From positions 365,229 through 429,228 of the forward strand of contig NZ_JAPAAF010000001.1 in assembly GCF_025907915.1 (NCBI RefSeq): a DNA stretch of 64,000 nucleotides. Reading direction: 5' to 3'. Below are positions 36,151 through 45,197 of this stretch, piece by piece (within the stretch, counting starts at the first letter, position 1; the number at the start of each line of letters is the position of its first letter). Below the pieces are notes generated by a model, which was given only the letters and a program-made list of their open reading frames with translations, was not told where the DNA came from and did not search any database. A program made the position numbers and the translations under genes. The stretch comes from Gaoshiqia sediminis (GTDB taxonomy: Bacteria > Bacteroidota > Bacteroidia > Bacteroidales > Prolixibacteraceae).

Positions 36151-38097
36151 ATGGTCAAAACGCTGAATTACATTGAGAAAACGATTGAAAAACTTCCTGT
36201 TTATGTGTTGGAAAACAAACAGGAAGGAGCGCGGATTATTGCGGGGATTATAGCCGGTGTAATCAAAGAGAAGCAGGCGCGTGGCGAAATGGCAGTCCTT
36301 GGGCTCGCAACAGGTTCGTCTCCGGTAAAAGTTTATCGCGAACTGGTTCGTCTGCACCACGAAGAGGAATTAAGCTTTAAAAATGTAATCACCTTCAACC
36401 TCGACGAATATTTCCCGATGAGCCCGGACAGCCATAAAAGCTATGTCCACTTTATGTATAAACACCTGTTCAATCATATTGATATTGATCCTGCCAATGT
36501 TCATATTCCGGATGGAACCTTGAAAATTGACCAGGTAGCTGAGTTTTGTAACGCATATGAAGATAAAATCAGGGCTTGTGGCGGGATTGATATTCAATTG
36601 CTGGGCATCGGCCGGTCCGGGCATATCGGTTTTAATGAACCAGGGGCCACGGTAAACTCTCAGACACGCTTGGTGAAGCTTGATCCGATTACAATTGCAG
36701 ATGCGATCAAGGATTTTGGCAGCGAGGAGGCGGTGCCCCACCGCGCAATTACGATGGGGATTGATACCATTTTGAGTGCCCGTAAAATTGTACTGGCCGG
36801 ATGGGGAAAATCAAAGTCGCCGATTTTGAAGAAGATGATTGAGGGGCCGGTTACTCCGGAGGTGCCTGCATCTTTTCTGCAAATGCACGAGGATGTGACG
36901 GTCTATCTGGATGAAGCAGCTACCAGCGAGTTTACCCGCACAAAAGCTCCCTGGTTGGTTGGGGTGTGCGATTGGACGCCTAAAATGGTGAAACGTGCCG
37001 TGATCTGGCTGAGCCAAAAATTGGACAAACCCATTCTGAAACTGACGGACGAAGACTATAAACATGCGGGTTTGCGCGATTTATTAGCAAGTTATGGTGG
37101 AGCCTATGATTTGAATATTAAGGTGTTCGGGCAAATAAGAGACACCATTACCGGATGGCCGGGCGGCAAGCCGGGTGCTACGGAGAAAACCCGTCCGGAA
37201 CGGCCTGAACCGGCTGTTAAACGATCGCTGATTTTTAGTCCGCACCCCGATGATGATGTGATTTCGATGGGAGGGACCTTAATCCGTTTGGCAGACCAGG
37301 GACACGATGTGCATGTGGCGTACCAAACCTCGGGAAACATTGCTGTATTTGACGACGACGCCATTCGTTTCTCTCAGTTTGCAGTTGACCTTCTCCGAAG
37401 CCAAAAGATTGATTGCCAGGAGCTGGGAAACGCAAATGCAGAGTTGAAGGATTTTTTGACAAATAAAAAGCCGGGACAGGTGGACACACCTTATGTGAAA
37501 ACGGTTAAAGGCTTGATCCGTGCCGGAGAGGCTGCTGCCGGGTGTCGGTTCAGCGGGGTGAAGGAAGAAAATGTACACTTTCTGAATCTCCCCTTTTATG
37601 AAACAGGTCAGGTCGAGAAAAGTCCGGCATCGGATGCCGACGTACAAATTATTATTGATTTGTTGCGAAAGATTCAGCCTCACCAGATTTTTGCAGCCGG
37701 CGATCTGCAGGATCCGCACGGAACACACGAGGTTTGCCTTCAAATTATTTTTAAAGCTATTCGGTTTATCCGTGCTGCCGGCGATGCCTGGTTGAACGAT
37801 TGCTATGTTTGGCTGTACCGTGGCGCCTGGCAGGAATGGGACGTGGAAGATATCGAAATGGCGGTGCCCATCAGTCCTTCCGAATTGATGCGTAAACGCA
37901 AGGCAATCTTTAAGCACCAATCGCAAAAGGATGAACCTGTGTTTCCGGGTGAAGATAAACGTGAATTCTGGCAACGTGCCGAAGCTCGAAACCGTGAAAC
38001 GGCAAAAATATACGACCAGCTCGGATTGACGGAATATGAAGCAATTGAAGCTTTTGTGCGTTATCCGTTCGATGATGAGGATTCTTTCCTGAAATAA
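36151..38097 (+). CDS. nagB: glucosamine-6-phosphate deaminase fused to a PIG-L deacetylase-like domain
   Basis: The 648-residue fusion has an N-terminal NagB domain (about 20-300) that converts glucosamine 6-phosphate to fructose 6-phosphate and ammonia, and a C-terminal PIG-L/LmbE domain (about 355-600) of the zinc N-deacetylase fold. In NagB the base D85 (NLDEYF), H158 and E163 (GHIGFNEPG) are present. The Asp that precedes G-H in E. coli (D141) is S156 here (GRSGH). In PIG-L the zinc motif PHPDDD (365-369) and HGTH (523-526) are present. The fusion could deacetylate and deaminate in sequence. It begins the run that continues with the transglutaminase-fold gene 29 bases later. Confidence 0.92.
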   Translation: MVKTLNYIEKTIEKLPVYVLENKQEGARIIAGIIAGVIKEKQARGEMAVLGLATGSSPVKVYRELVRLHHEEELSFKNVITFNLDEYFPMSPDSHKSYVHFMYKHLFNHIDIDPANVHIPDGTLKIDQVAEFCNAYEDKIRACGGIDIQLLGIGRSGHIGFNEPGATVNSQTRLVKLDPITIADAIKDFGSEEAVPHRAITMGIDTILSARKIVLAGWGKSKSPILKKMIEGPVTPEVPASFLQMHEDVTVYLDEAATSEFTRTKAPWLVGVCDWTPKMVKRAVIWLSQKLDKPILKLTDEDYKHAGLRDLLASYGGAYDLNIKVFGQIRDTITGWPGGKPGATEKTRPERPEPAVKRSLIFSPHPDDDVISMGGTLIRLADQGHDVHVAYQTSGNIAVFDDDAIRFSQFAVDLLRSQKIDCQELGNANAELKDFLTNKKPGQVDTPYVKTVKGLIRAGEAAAGCRFSGVKEENVHFLNLPFYETGQVEKSPASDADVQIIIDLLRKIQPHQIFAAGDLQDPHGTHEVCLQIIFKAIRFIRAAGDAWLNDCYVWLYRGAWQEWDVEDIEMAVPISPSELMRKRKAIFKHQSQKDEPVFPGEDKREFWQRAEARNRETAKIYDQLGLTEYEAIEAFVRYPFDDEDSFLK

Positions 38098-38126
38098 AAG
38101 CCTAACTTTAAAATCGGTACCTAAAA

Positions 38127-40790
38127 ATGAATAAAATGTTGAAATATTTGATCTTGTCCTTTTTGCTGTTGGGTATATTATCCTGCTCCAACCAACCGGC
38201 ATTGATCTCAAACAGTGAGAGGCTGGCCGACATACAACACATGCTGGAGGTTCAGAAGCAACTTACGGCACGTGCCTCGTTGGACGTGTGGGAGATTTTC
38301 AAGCAACCGCTTACGGACAACGAGCGTCAGGCAATGGAGTTTTTGTATGCCTACATGCCGTTGAGCGACCTGGCCGATTATCCGGCTGATTTCTTTTTGG
38401 CCAATGTGCGGAAAAGTTTGCAGGCCCGCGATGAAATGGCTTGGGGAAAAGACATTCCCGAAGATGTATTTCTGCATTTTGTGCTACCGGTTCGCATCAA
38501 TAACGAAAACCTGGATTCGTTTCGCATCGTGATGTACGACGAGATAAAAGCCCGCGTTGAGGGGATGGACATCGAACAGGCTGCGCTGGAGGTAAATCAC
38601 TGGTGTCACGAAAAGGTAGTTTACCGAGGGACTGACGAGCGTACCAGCGCCCCGTTGAGTACTATCCGGAAAGCTTTCGGGCGTTGCGGCGAAGAATCAA
38701 CCTTTACGGTTTCGGCGCTTCGTGCCGCCGGCATTCCGGCCCGCCAGGTTTACACGCCGCGGTGGGCACATTCGGATGACAACCATGCCTGGGTTGAGGT
38801 TTGGGTGAATGGTGTTTGGAAATTTATGGGCGCCTGCGAACCCGATGCCCGTTTGAATATGGGCTGGTTTACCGAACCTGCCCGTCGCACCTTGCTGGTG
38901 CACACCCGGGCGTACGGCAAGTATTTTGGCGACGAAGATGTGGTGGTAAACGAAGACCGCTTTTCGGAGCTCAACCTAACCTCGAATTACGCGCCGGTGA
39001 AACGGATTATTGTTGAGGTGAAAGATGCACACGGACAGCCCGTAACGGATGCTAAAGTCGAATTTCAACTGTACAATTATGCCGAGTACTATCCGATTGC
39101 CACACAATATACAAACATTGCGGGGCAGGCTTCCATCTCGATGGGGTTGGGGGAAATTGTTGTTTGGGCCAGCCGTGATGAGCAGTTTGCCTTTCAGAAA
39201 ATATCAATTTCTGACACGGATACGGTAAAGCTAACGTTGGAAAGGCCTGTATTGAACGGACAGTCGTTTGAGTTTGATTTTGTGCCGCCCCATCTGGTGA
39301 AAGATACGTTGACGATCACGCAAGCCGAAAAGGAATTGAACGAGCGTCGCCTGACTGTCGAGGATTCTATTCGTAGTTGTTATACCGCTACCTTCAAGGA
39401 CGAAACCTGGAGCAGGCAACTGGCCGTTGAATTGGGTCTTCCCGAAGAGGACGTTGTCCGGGCCATTCAGCTCAGCTACGGAAACTGGCCCGAACTGGAA
39501 ACATATTTCCGGGAGAATGCTTCCGAAAAGCATGTCGTGGCTTTGCTGAAAGGAATTTCGGAGAAGGATTTCAGCGATACCAAAGCCTCCATCCTGGCCT
39601 CTCATTTGAAAAATACCGAAGATACCGGTCGTTATCCGGACGACATTTTCCTGAAGTATGTACTGGCTCCCCGCGTGCGGAACGAAATGTTGCTGGATTG
39701 GCGCCCGGCCATGCAGCATGCTTTTGCCGAATTGAAAAATCAAATTGAAAGTGACCCGCAGGTGCTGACCAATTGGATGAAAGAAAATATCCATTTGGAT
39801 GAGATTGCCAATAAGCATTCGCGGGCTCCGCTCAGCCCTGCGGCTGTTTACAAATTACGGGTGGCCGACACGCCTTCGCGCAACATCTTTTTTGTGTCGG
39901 TTTGTCGCGCGCTGGGCATTGCATCCCGTTTAAATCCGGCAACACTGGAGCCGGAGTTTTATGCCGATGGCGAATGGTTCCGGGCTGCTTTTTCGGAAAG
40001 CATCCAGGCCCAGCCTGAAATCGGGAAACTGGTGCTGAAAAATGGTACGAATACTATCGAACCACAATATTATATTCACTTTACGATTGGAAAACTGATC
40101 GAAGGAAACTACCGCACGCTGGAATATGACTTTGCTGCAAAAATCAGTGATTTTGAAGTACCGCTGACCTTGGAAACCGGCGATTATTGCCTGGTTACCG
40201 GCAATCGGCTGGAGGATGGGACGGTGTTGAGCTCAACTGAGTTTTTCACGGTACACGCTGAACAAACACATGCGCTGACTGTCACCTTACGGCAGTCGGC
40301 CAATGTACCGGAGCCAATTGCCAAACTCAACTTTTCCGGATTGCGAATCCTGCAAAATGGCGCAACGGTAACGCTGGAACAACTGGTTGATGGTAAAAGT
40401 CTGGTGTTGGCCCTGCTTGATCCCGACAAAGAACCATCGAAACACATTCTGAATGACTTGGCTGATTATGTTTCGCACTTCGAAACCTGGTCAGGTCAGT
40501 TTCTGTTTGTGGCTGCCGCAGACCGGCAACAATTGGGTGCAGTGCTCGATTCCTACAGGCTTCCGGCAAACCAATTGCGCGGATTCGACCCTGACGATAA
40601 CTTGCTGCACGAGTTAATGAACTTGTTTGGCGAAGAGGTGAAAAATAAGTTGCCGCTTGTGCTTTTGACGGATTCGGATGGAAATGTATATCTTTTCTCT
40701 TCGGGTTATAAAATAGGTATTGGCGAACAACTGCTGAAAATTATTCCGGTGATGGGGAAAGGGTCCACCGGTTCATGTTCTAAGTCGTAA
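38127..40790 (+). CDS. transglutaminase-fold lipoprotein with degenerate second copy
   Basis: An 887-residue lipoprotein (lipobox ILSC, Cys20) of unknown function. A transglutaminase core (about 110-245) keeps the Cys-His-Asp triad: C187 in FGRCGEEST, H220 in DDNHAWVEVW, D240 in CEPDA. A beta-sandwich (about 290-370) with a GQPVTDAKVEF block follows. Residues about 503-622 repeat the first core (YPDDIFLKYVLAPRVRNE against IPEDVFLHFVLPVRINNE; PSRNIFFVSVCRALGIASR against GEESTFTVSALRAAGIPAR) but have lost all three catalytic residues. The tail (about 740-875) resembles a cysteine-less thioredoxin fold. Peptide:N-glycanases of eukaryotes share the triad fold. A glycopeptide amidase role is only a hypothesis. 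Confidence 0.8.
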   Translation: MNKMLKYLILSFLLLGILSCSNQPALISNSERLADIQHMLEVQKQLTARASLDVWEIFKQPLTDNERQAMEFLYAYMPLSDLADYPADFFLANVRKSLQARDEMAWGKDIPEDVFLHFVLPVRINNENLDSFRIVMYDEIKARVEGMDIEQAALEVNHWCHEKVVYRGTDERTSAPLSTIRKAFGRCGEESTFTVSALRAAGIPARQVYTPRWAHSDDNHAWVEVWVNGVWKFMGACEPDARLNMGWFTEPARRTLLVHTRAYGKYFGDEDVVVNEDRFSELNLTSNYAPVKRIIVEVKDAHGQPVTDAKVEFQLYNYAEYYPIATQYTNIAGQASISMGLGEIVVWASRDEQFAFQKISISDTDTVKLTLERPVLNGQSFEFDFVPPHLVKDTLTITQAEKELNERRLTVEDSIRSCYTATFKDETWSRQLAVELGLPEEDVVRAIQLSYGNWPELETYFRENASEKHVVALLKGISEKDFSDTKASILASHLKNTEDTGRYPDDIFLKYVLAPRVRNEMLLDWRPAMQHAFAELKNQIESDPQVLTNWMKENIHLDEIANKHSRAPLSPAAVYKLRVADTPSRNIFFVSVCRALGIASRLNPATLEPEFYADGEWFRAAFSESIQAQPEIGKLVLKNGTNTIEPQYYIHFTIGKLIEGNYRTLEYDFAAKISDFEVPLTLETGDYCLVTGNRLEDGTVLSSTEFFTVHAEQTHALTVTLRQSANVPEPIAKLNFSGLRILQNGATVTLEQLVDGKSLVLALLDPDKEPSKHILNDLADYVSHFETWSGQFLFVAAADRQQLGAVLDSYRLPANQLRGFDPDDNLLHELMNLFGEEVKNKLPLVLLTDSDGNVYLFSSGYKIGIGEQLLKIIPVMGKGSTGSCSKS

Positions 40791-40867
40791 TAACTGTTTG
40801 GAGATATGGATTTACTGAACATGTTTATATTCTGTTGTTTTTTAGTTAGATCAGTGTAACGGAGTCG

Positions 40868-40897
40868 CCACAGGGTGCTTAGGCCCCTGTGGTTTTT
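40868..40897 (+). terminator. terminator after the transglutaminase-fold gene
   Basis: CCACAGGG (40868-40875), a 9-base loop and CCCTGTGG (40885-40892) are followed by TTTTTT. It separates the NagB/transglutaminase operon from the GH125/GH2 pair, which must have its own promoter in the next 60 bases. Only a one-mismatch TAATCTTG at about 40933-40940 is seen there. Confidence 0.9.
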
Positions 40898-40960
40898 TAT
40901 AGAATCATCTGTGAGGGTTTTGCGCAATCCTCTAATCTTGTGAATGATAACCTAAAACCA

Positions 40961-42394
40961 ATGAATAATATGGAACGAAGAAACTTTATCAAGTACAATG
41001 CTTTGGCGGCAGCCGGGATGCTTTCGGCGCCGGTCTGGAGCAGTGCTTTTGCTACGGCAGCTTTCGAAAGTAAAAGACCTCCCGTTGGCAAACGTAATTT
41101 TATCAGCAAGGCAGTGGAAGATACGATACTGGAGGTGAAGAAAACCATTGCCAATCCCGAGTTGGCCTGGATGTTTGAGAATTGTTTCCCGAATACCCTG
41201 GACACGACGGTTGATTTTTCAACCGAAAATGGCAAGCCGGATACCTTTGTTATCACCGGCGACATTCATGCCATGTGGCTCAGGGATTCGACGGCACAGG
41301 TTTGGCCTTATCTCAGTTTGGTGAAAGAAGATGAACGACTGAATCAATTGTTCCTGGGGGTGCTAAACCGGCAAGCTAAATGCATCCTGATCGATCCGTA
41401 TGCCAATGCCTTTAACAAAGAAGCAGCCGGAAGTGAGTGGGAAACCGACGATACGGACATGAAGCCGGAATTGCACGAACGCAAATGGGAAATCGATTCG
41501 CTGTGTTACCCGATCCGCTTACTCTACCATTACTGGAAATCAACAGGTAATGAGGATTGTTTTTCCGAAGACTGGCATATCGTCTTTCGGTCTATTCTTT
41601 CAACCTTCATAAAACAACAGCGGAAAGAAAAAAAAGGCGATTATCATTTTACCCGTGTTACTCATAAACCAACCGATACGTTGTGCTGCGGTGGTTACGG
41701 AAACCCGGTCAATCCGGTTGGCCTGATCGTTTCATCGTTCCGCCCGTCCGACGATGCAACCATCTTTCCGTTTCTAATTCCCTCGAATTATTTCGCGGTA
41801 ACTTCGCTCACCCAAATGGCCGAGATTGCTTCGGTTATTTACGGGGATGAAGAGTTGGCCGCTGGGGCCCAAAAACTGGCCGGTGAAGTTACAGAAGCGA
41901 TTGAAAAATTTGCGTTGGCCGAACGTCCTGATTTTGGAAAAGTGATTGCTTTTGAAGTAGATGGGTTTGGCAACCGCCTGTTTATGGACGATGCCAACAT
42001 TCCCAGCTTGCTGGCGTTGCCGTATTTGGGAGCCTTGGACGTTTCCGATCCCGTTTATCAAAATACCCGGAGGCTGGTGTTGAGTGATGCCAATCCCTGG
42101 TTCTTCAGAGGAAAAGCCGGCGAAGGAATTGGCGGGCCGCATGTGGGGGCCGATATGATTTGGCCCATGAGCATTGTTATGCAGGCTATGACATCCACCA
42201 GCGACGACGAAATCGTTCGTTGTGTGCGTATATTGCTGAAAACCCATGCTGGTACCGGGTTCATGCACGAAACCTTCCATAAAGATAATCCGGAAAACTT
42301 TACCCGATCATGGTTTGCCTGGGCAAATACCTTGTTTGGCGAATTGATTTTGAAACTGTATCACACCAAACCTGATCTTTTGAAAGAAATCTAG
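40961..42394 (+). CDS. GH125 exo-alpha-1,6-mannosidase
   Basis: Metal-independent, inverting alpha-mannosidase of family GH125 (old DUF1237), which removes non-reducing alpha-1,6-mannose. The start at ATG 40961 gives 477 residues; a second ATG at 40970 is equally possible. The leader ERRNFIKYNALAAAGMLSAP resembles a Tat signal. Family blocks: VITGDIHAMWLRDSTAQVWPYL, KWEIDSLCYPIRLLYHYWKSTG, DDANIPSLLALPYLG, GPHVGADMIWPMSI, and GFMHETFHKDNPENFTRSWFAWANTLFGELI with the likely catalytic glutamate. It is in an operon with the GH2 gene (40 bases). Confidence 0.93.
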   Translation: MNNMERRNFIKYNALAAAGMLSAPVWSSAFATAAFESKRPPVGKRNFISKAVEDTILEVKKTIANPELAWMFENCFPNTLDTTVDFSTENGKPDTFVITGDIHAMWLRDSTAQVWPYLSLVKEDERLNQLFLGVLNRQAKCILIDPYANAFNKEAAGSEWETDDTDMKPELHERKWEIDSLCYPIRLLYHYWKSTGNEDCFSEDWHIVFRSILSTFIKQQRKEKKGDYHFTRVTHKPTDTLCCGGYGNPVNPVGLIVSSFRPSDDATIFPFLIPSNYFAVTSLTQMAEIASVIYGDEELAAGAQKLAGEVTEAIEKFALAERPDFGKVIAFEVDGFGNRLFMDDANIPSLLALPYLGALDVSDPVYQNTRRLVLSDANPWFFRGKAGEGIGGPHVGADMIWPMSIVMQAMTSTSDDEIVRCVRILLKTHAGTGFMHETFHKDNPENFTRSWFAWANTLFGELILKLYHTKPDLLKEI

Positions 42395-42434
42395 GTCTGA
42401 AAAGAATCCGATTTTAATCTTTAAAATATTAAAA

Positions 42435-45077
42435 ATGAATTTAGTACATAGCCGTAAAATCGTATTGTTCCTGATCTTTTGCCTGTTTGTTTCTGTGGTG
42501 TGGGCTGGCCCTGTAACCGAGCTAAGCAACAACTGGAAATGTGCCCCAATCGCTCAGGTAAAGGCTTCGGGCGAAAAAGTTTCGCAGCCTGGTTTTAGCC
42601 TGAGCAAATGGAAACCTGCTGTGGTTCCGGGTACAGTGCTGACTACCCTGCTCGAAAATAAAGAAGTTCCCGACCCATTCTACGGGATGAACAACGAAAA
42701 AATCCAGGATATTTATGAAACCGGTCGCGATCATTATACCTATTGGTTTGTAAACGATTTTCGGAAGAAGGCTGCTTCGGGCGAGCAGGTCTGGCTCCAT
42801 TTTCGCGGTGTAAATTACAGCTGCGATGTGTTTCTGAACGGTAAAAAAGTGAATGATGAATGGCACTACGGCATGTTTTTGCGCCAGGTGTACAACATCA
42901 CCGAACTCTTGGCTGCCGATGGTAACAACCGTCTTGCCGTGGTGGTTTACCCGGTCGATCCGGTAGGTAATCCCAACGGCGGACAAGGCGGCGATGGCGT
43001 GATTGCCCGCAATGTCTCTCACCAATATGTGGCCGGTTGGGACTGGATTCAACCCATCCGCGACCGCAACACAGGTATTTGGGACAAAGTGACTATTGAA
43101 ACCACTCAATCCGTTAATCTGCAAAACCCGCATGTGGTTACCAGTGTACCGGGAGTCCGGCTGCCGGGTAAAAATCAGGATCCGGCCATCATCCAAACTT
43201 CGGCTGAATTGGTGAATGCAGAAGGGCAGTCAGTTACCGGAAAATTGATTGTTGAAATAGGCGGAAAATCAGTTGAGCTGGAGGTGACACTGGATGCCAA
43301 CTCAACGAAGGTGGTAAATTTGCCTGAGTTGGTATTTCAAAACCCGAAATTATGGTGGCCCGCTGGTTACGGGGATCAAAACCTGTATTCCCTGACAATG
43401 AAATTTATGGTGGACGGAAAGCTTTCCGATGAAGAACAGATTACGGTGGGGATCCGCGAAATACAACGAAAATGGAACGAGCATACGCGGAGCATGCAAC
43501 TGGCGGTGAACGGGCAAAAAATATTCATCAAAGGCGGAAACTGGATCATTTCGGATGCTATGTTGCGCTTTACTCCAGAACGTTACGATGCCGAAATCCG
43601 CTATCACCGCGACATGAACCTGAACCTGATCCGCATTTGGGGCGGGGCACTGCCCGAACGTCCCGAGTTTTACGATGCCTGTAACAAATACGGGCTGCTG
43701 GTCATTCAGGATTTCTGGATGTCGGGCGACTGTAACGGCCGCTGGGTGGACCCTAAAAAGAAAGATGACCAATGGACACGCCGCCAGTATCCTGACGATC
43801 ACAACCTGTTTGTGGAGTCGGCGGCTGATATGGTGAAAATGATCCGTAACAATCCCTCGCTGGCTGTTTGGTGCGGCGGAAATGAAATTGCCCCGCCACA
43901 AGACATCTTGGATGCCTTACGCGACTCCGTTTTGGCGAAGTTGGATGGTACGCGCTGGTTTATCAGCTATTCCAACTCCGACAGCATGTCATACAATTTC
44001 CTGGGCGGAAATGGCGATGGACCTTACGGCATTCAGCCCGATTCCATTTTCTGGCAACACCGGACCTGGCCGTTCAACTCGGAGGTAGGCTCGGTAGGAG
44101 TTGGCGATGCTGTTTCGCTGAGACGCTTTCTTCCTAAGGAAAATGAGGTGGTTCCGGTTGAAAAGCCACATTCCGAAGCCGTTACCGATGACGTGTGGAC
44201 CTACCATAAATATATTGGCTACGGAAAATCAATTGAGCCATATGGTCAGGCAACCGACATGGAAGACTTTGCCCGCAAAGCGCAGCTGGTGAATTACAAC
44301 CAGTATCGGGCGCTGATGGAAGGCTTTAGCTCGCACATGTGGGACTGGTACACCGGTAGCATCATCTGGAAAACACAAAATACATGGACAGCCCTGCGCG
44401 GACAGATGTACGATTATTACCTCGACCCGAATGCCTGCTTGTATGGACTCCGGAATGGCAGTGAACCCCTGCATGTGATGTGTAATCCGGTGACTAAAAT
44501 GGTGAGCGTGGTGAATAATGGTTTTACCGAACAAAATGATTTGATGCTGGTAGCCAAAGCGTACGACATGAAAGGTAACGAGAATTTTATAACTCAAGTG
44601 ATCGTGTATATCAATCCATCCAGCACCAAACCAATCATGTCGGTTGCCGGAAGCCTGAAACAGGCGGGTGGCGACACGGACGGTTCGTTTCTGTTGCTTC
44701 AACTGCAAAATCAGAAGCAGGAAGTGTTGTCCGAGAACCTGTATTGGTTTCCCAATGCTGCTGGTGTTTACAGCGGCTTGCAGGCCATGCCTGCCTCAAA
44801 ATTACAGGTATCGGCCAAAATAGTCGAAAACAACAAAGTTGTGGTAATGCTTAAAAATCCGGAAGATGCGCCGGTCGCTTTCTTTAACCGGTTGGCTGTG
44901 GTTGATGCTGAAACCCTGGAGCGTGTGTTGCCCGTTTTTGCCAACGACAACTACGTATCGGTGGTGCCGGGAGCCGAAAAAACAATTGAACTGGAATGCC
45001 CGCAGGCGTCCGGCAACAATTGGAAAATATCGGTGGAAGGATGGAACTTTGCCAACCAATATTTCCCGACTAACTAA
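42435..45077 (+). CDS. GH2 beta-mannosidase, endo-beta-mannosidase/glucosaminidase subgroup
   Basis: An 880-residue secreted GH2 enzyme (signal peptide to about 24). Jelly-roll domain about 30-225, Ig-like domain about 228-340, catalytic barrel about 345-680, then C-terminal Ig-like domains. The acid/base is E484 (VWCGGNE) and the nucleophile E550 (PFNSEVGSVG). The F-N-x-E-V-G-S-V-G block and overall layout recall the plant mannosylglycoprotein endo-beta-mannosidase, which cuts Man-beta-1,4-GlcNAc in N-glycans; chitosan exo-glucosaminidases are also related. Together with GH125 and the NagB fusion this supports N-glycan core breakdown. Exact specificity is inferred. Confidence 0.9.
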   Translation: MNLVHSRKIVLFLIFCLFVSVVWAGPVTELSNNWKCAPIAQVKASGEKVSQPGFSLSKWKPAVVPGTVLTTLLENKEVPDPFYGMNNEKIQDIYETGRDHYTYWFVNDFRKKAASGEQVWLHFRGVNYSCDVFLNGKKVNDEWHYGMFLRQVYNITELLAADGNNRLAVVVYPVDPVGNPNGGQGGDGVIARNVSHQYVAGWDWIQPIRDRNTGIWDKVTIETTQSVNLQNPHVVTSVPGVRLPGKNQDPAIIQTSAELVNAEGQSVTGKLIVEIGGKSVELEVTLDANSTKVVNLPELVFQNPKLWWPAGYGDQNLYSLTMKFMVDGKLSDEEQITVGIREIQRKWNEHTRSMQLAVNGQKIFIKGGNWIISDAMLRFTPERYDAEIRYHRDMNLNLIRIWGGALPERPEFYDACNKYGLLVIQDFWMSGDCNGRWVDPKKKDDQWTRRQYPDDHNLFVESAADMVKMIRNNPSLAVWCGGNEIAPPQDILDALRDSVLAKLDGTRWFISYSNSDSMSYNFLGGNGDGPYGIQPDSIFWQHRTWPFNSEVGSVGVGDAVSLRRFLPKENEVVPVEKPHSEAVTDDVWTYHKYIGYGKSIEPYGQATDMEDFARKAQLVNYNQYRALMEGFSSHMWDWYTGSIIWKTQNTWTALRGQMYDYYLDPNACLYGLRNGSEPLHVMCNPVTKMVSVVNNGFTEQNDLMLVAKAYDMKGNENFITQVIVYINPSSTKPIMSVAGSLKQAGGDTDGSFLLLQLQNQKQEVLSENLYWFPNAAGVYSGLQAMPASKLQVSAKIVENNKVVVMLKNPEDAPVAFFNRLAVVDAETLERVLPVFANDNYVSVVPGAEKTIELECPQASGNNWKISVEGWNFANQYFPTN

Positions 45078-45105
45078 CGTGAAGCGTGGTTGATTCAAAA
45101 TTCAG

Positions 45106-45140
45106 ACTGCATCACGGGGTTACCGGTGATGCAGTTTTAT
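45106..45140 (+). terminator. terminator after the GH2 gene
   Basis: ACTGCATCAC (45106-45115) pairs perfectly with GTGATGCAGT (45126-45135), followed by a T-rich tail. It closes the GH125-GH2 operon. Confidence 0.85.
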
Positions 45141-45197
45141 TTTGGCAATATGCTGAATTTCAGATAACGTTCCAAGGTCGCATGGGAACCCGTGCAA

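Noticed and set aside
37279..38211. 310-codon minus-strand open frame
   Set aside because: Antisense to the PIG-L domain and overlapping the start of the transglutaminase-fold gene; no recognisable domain.
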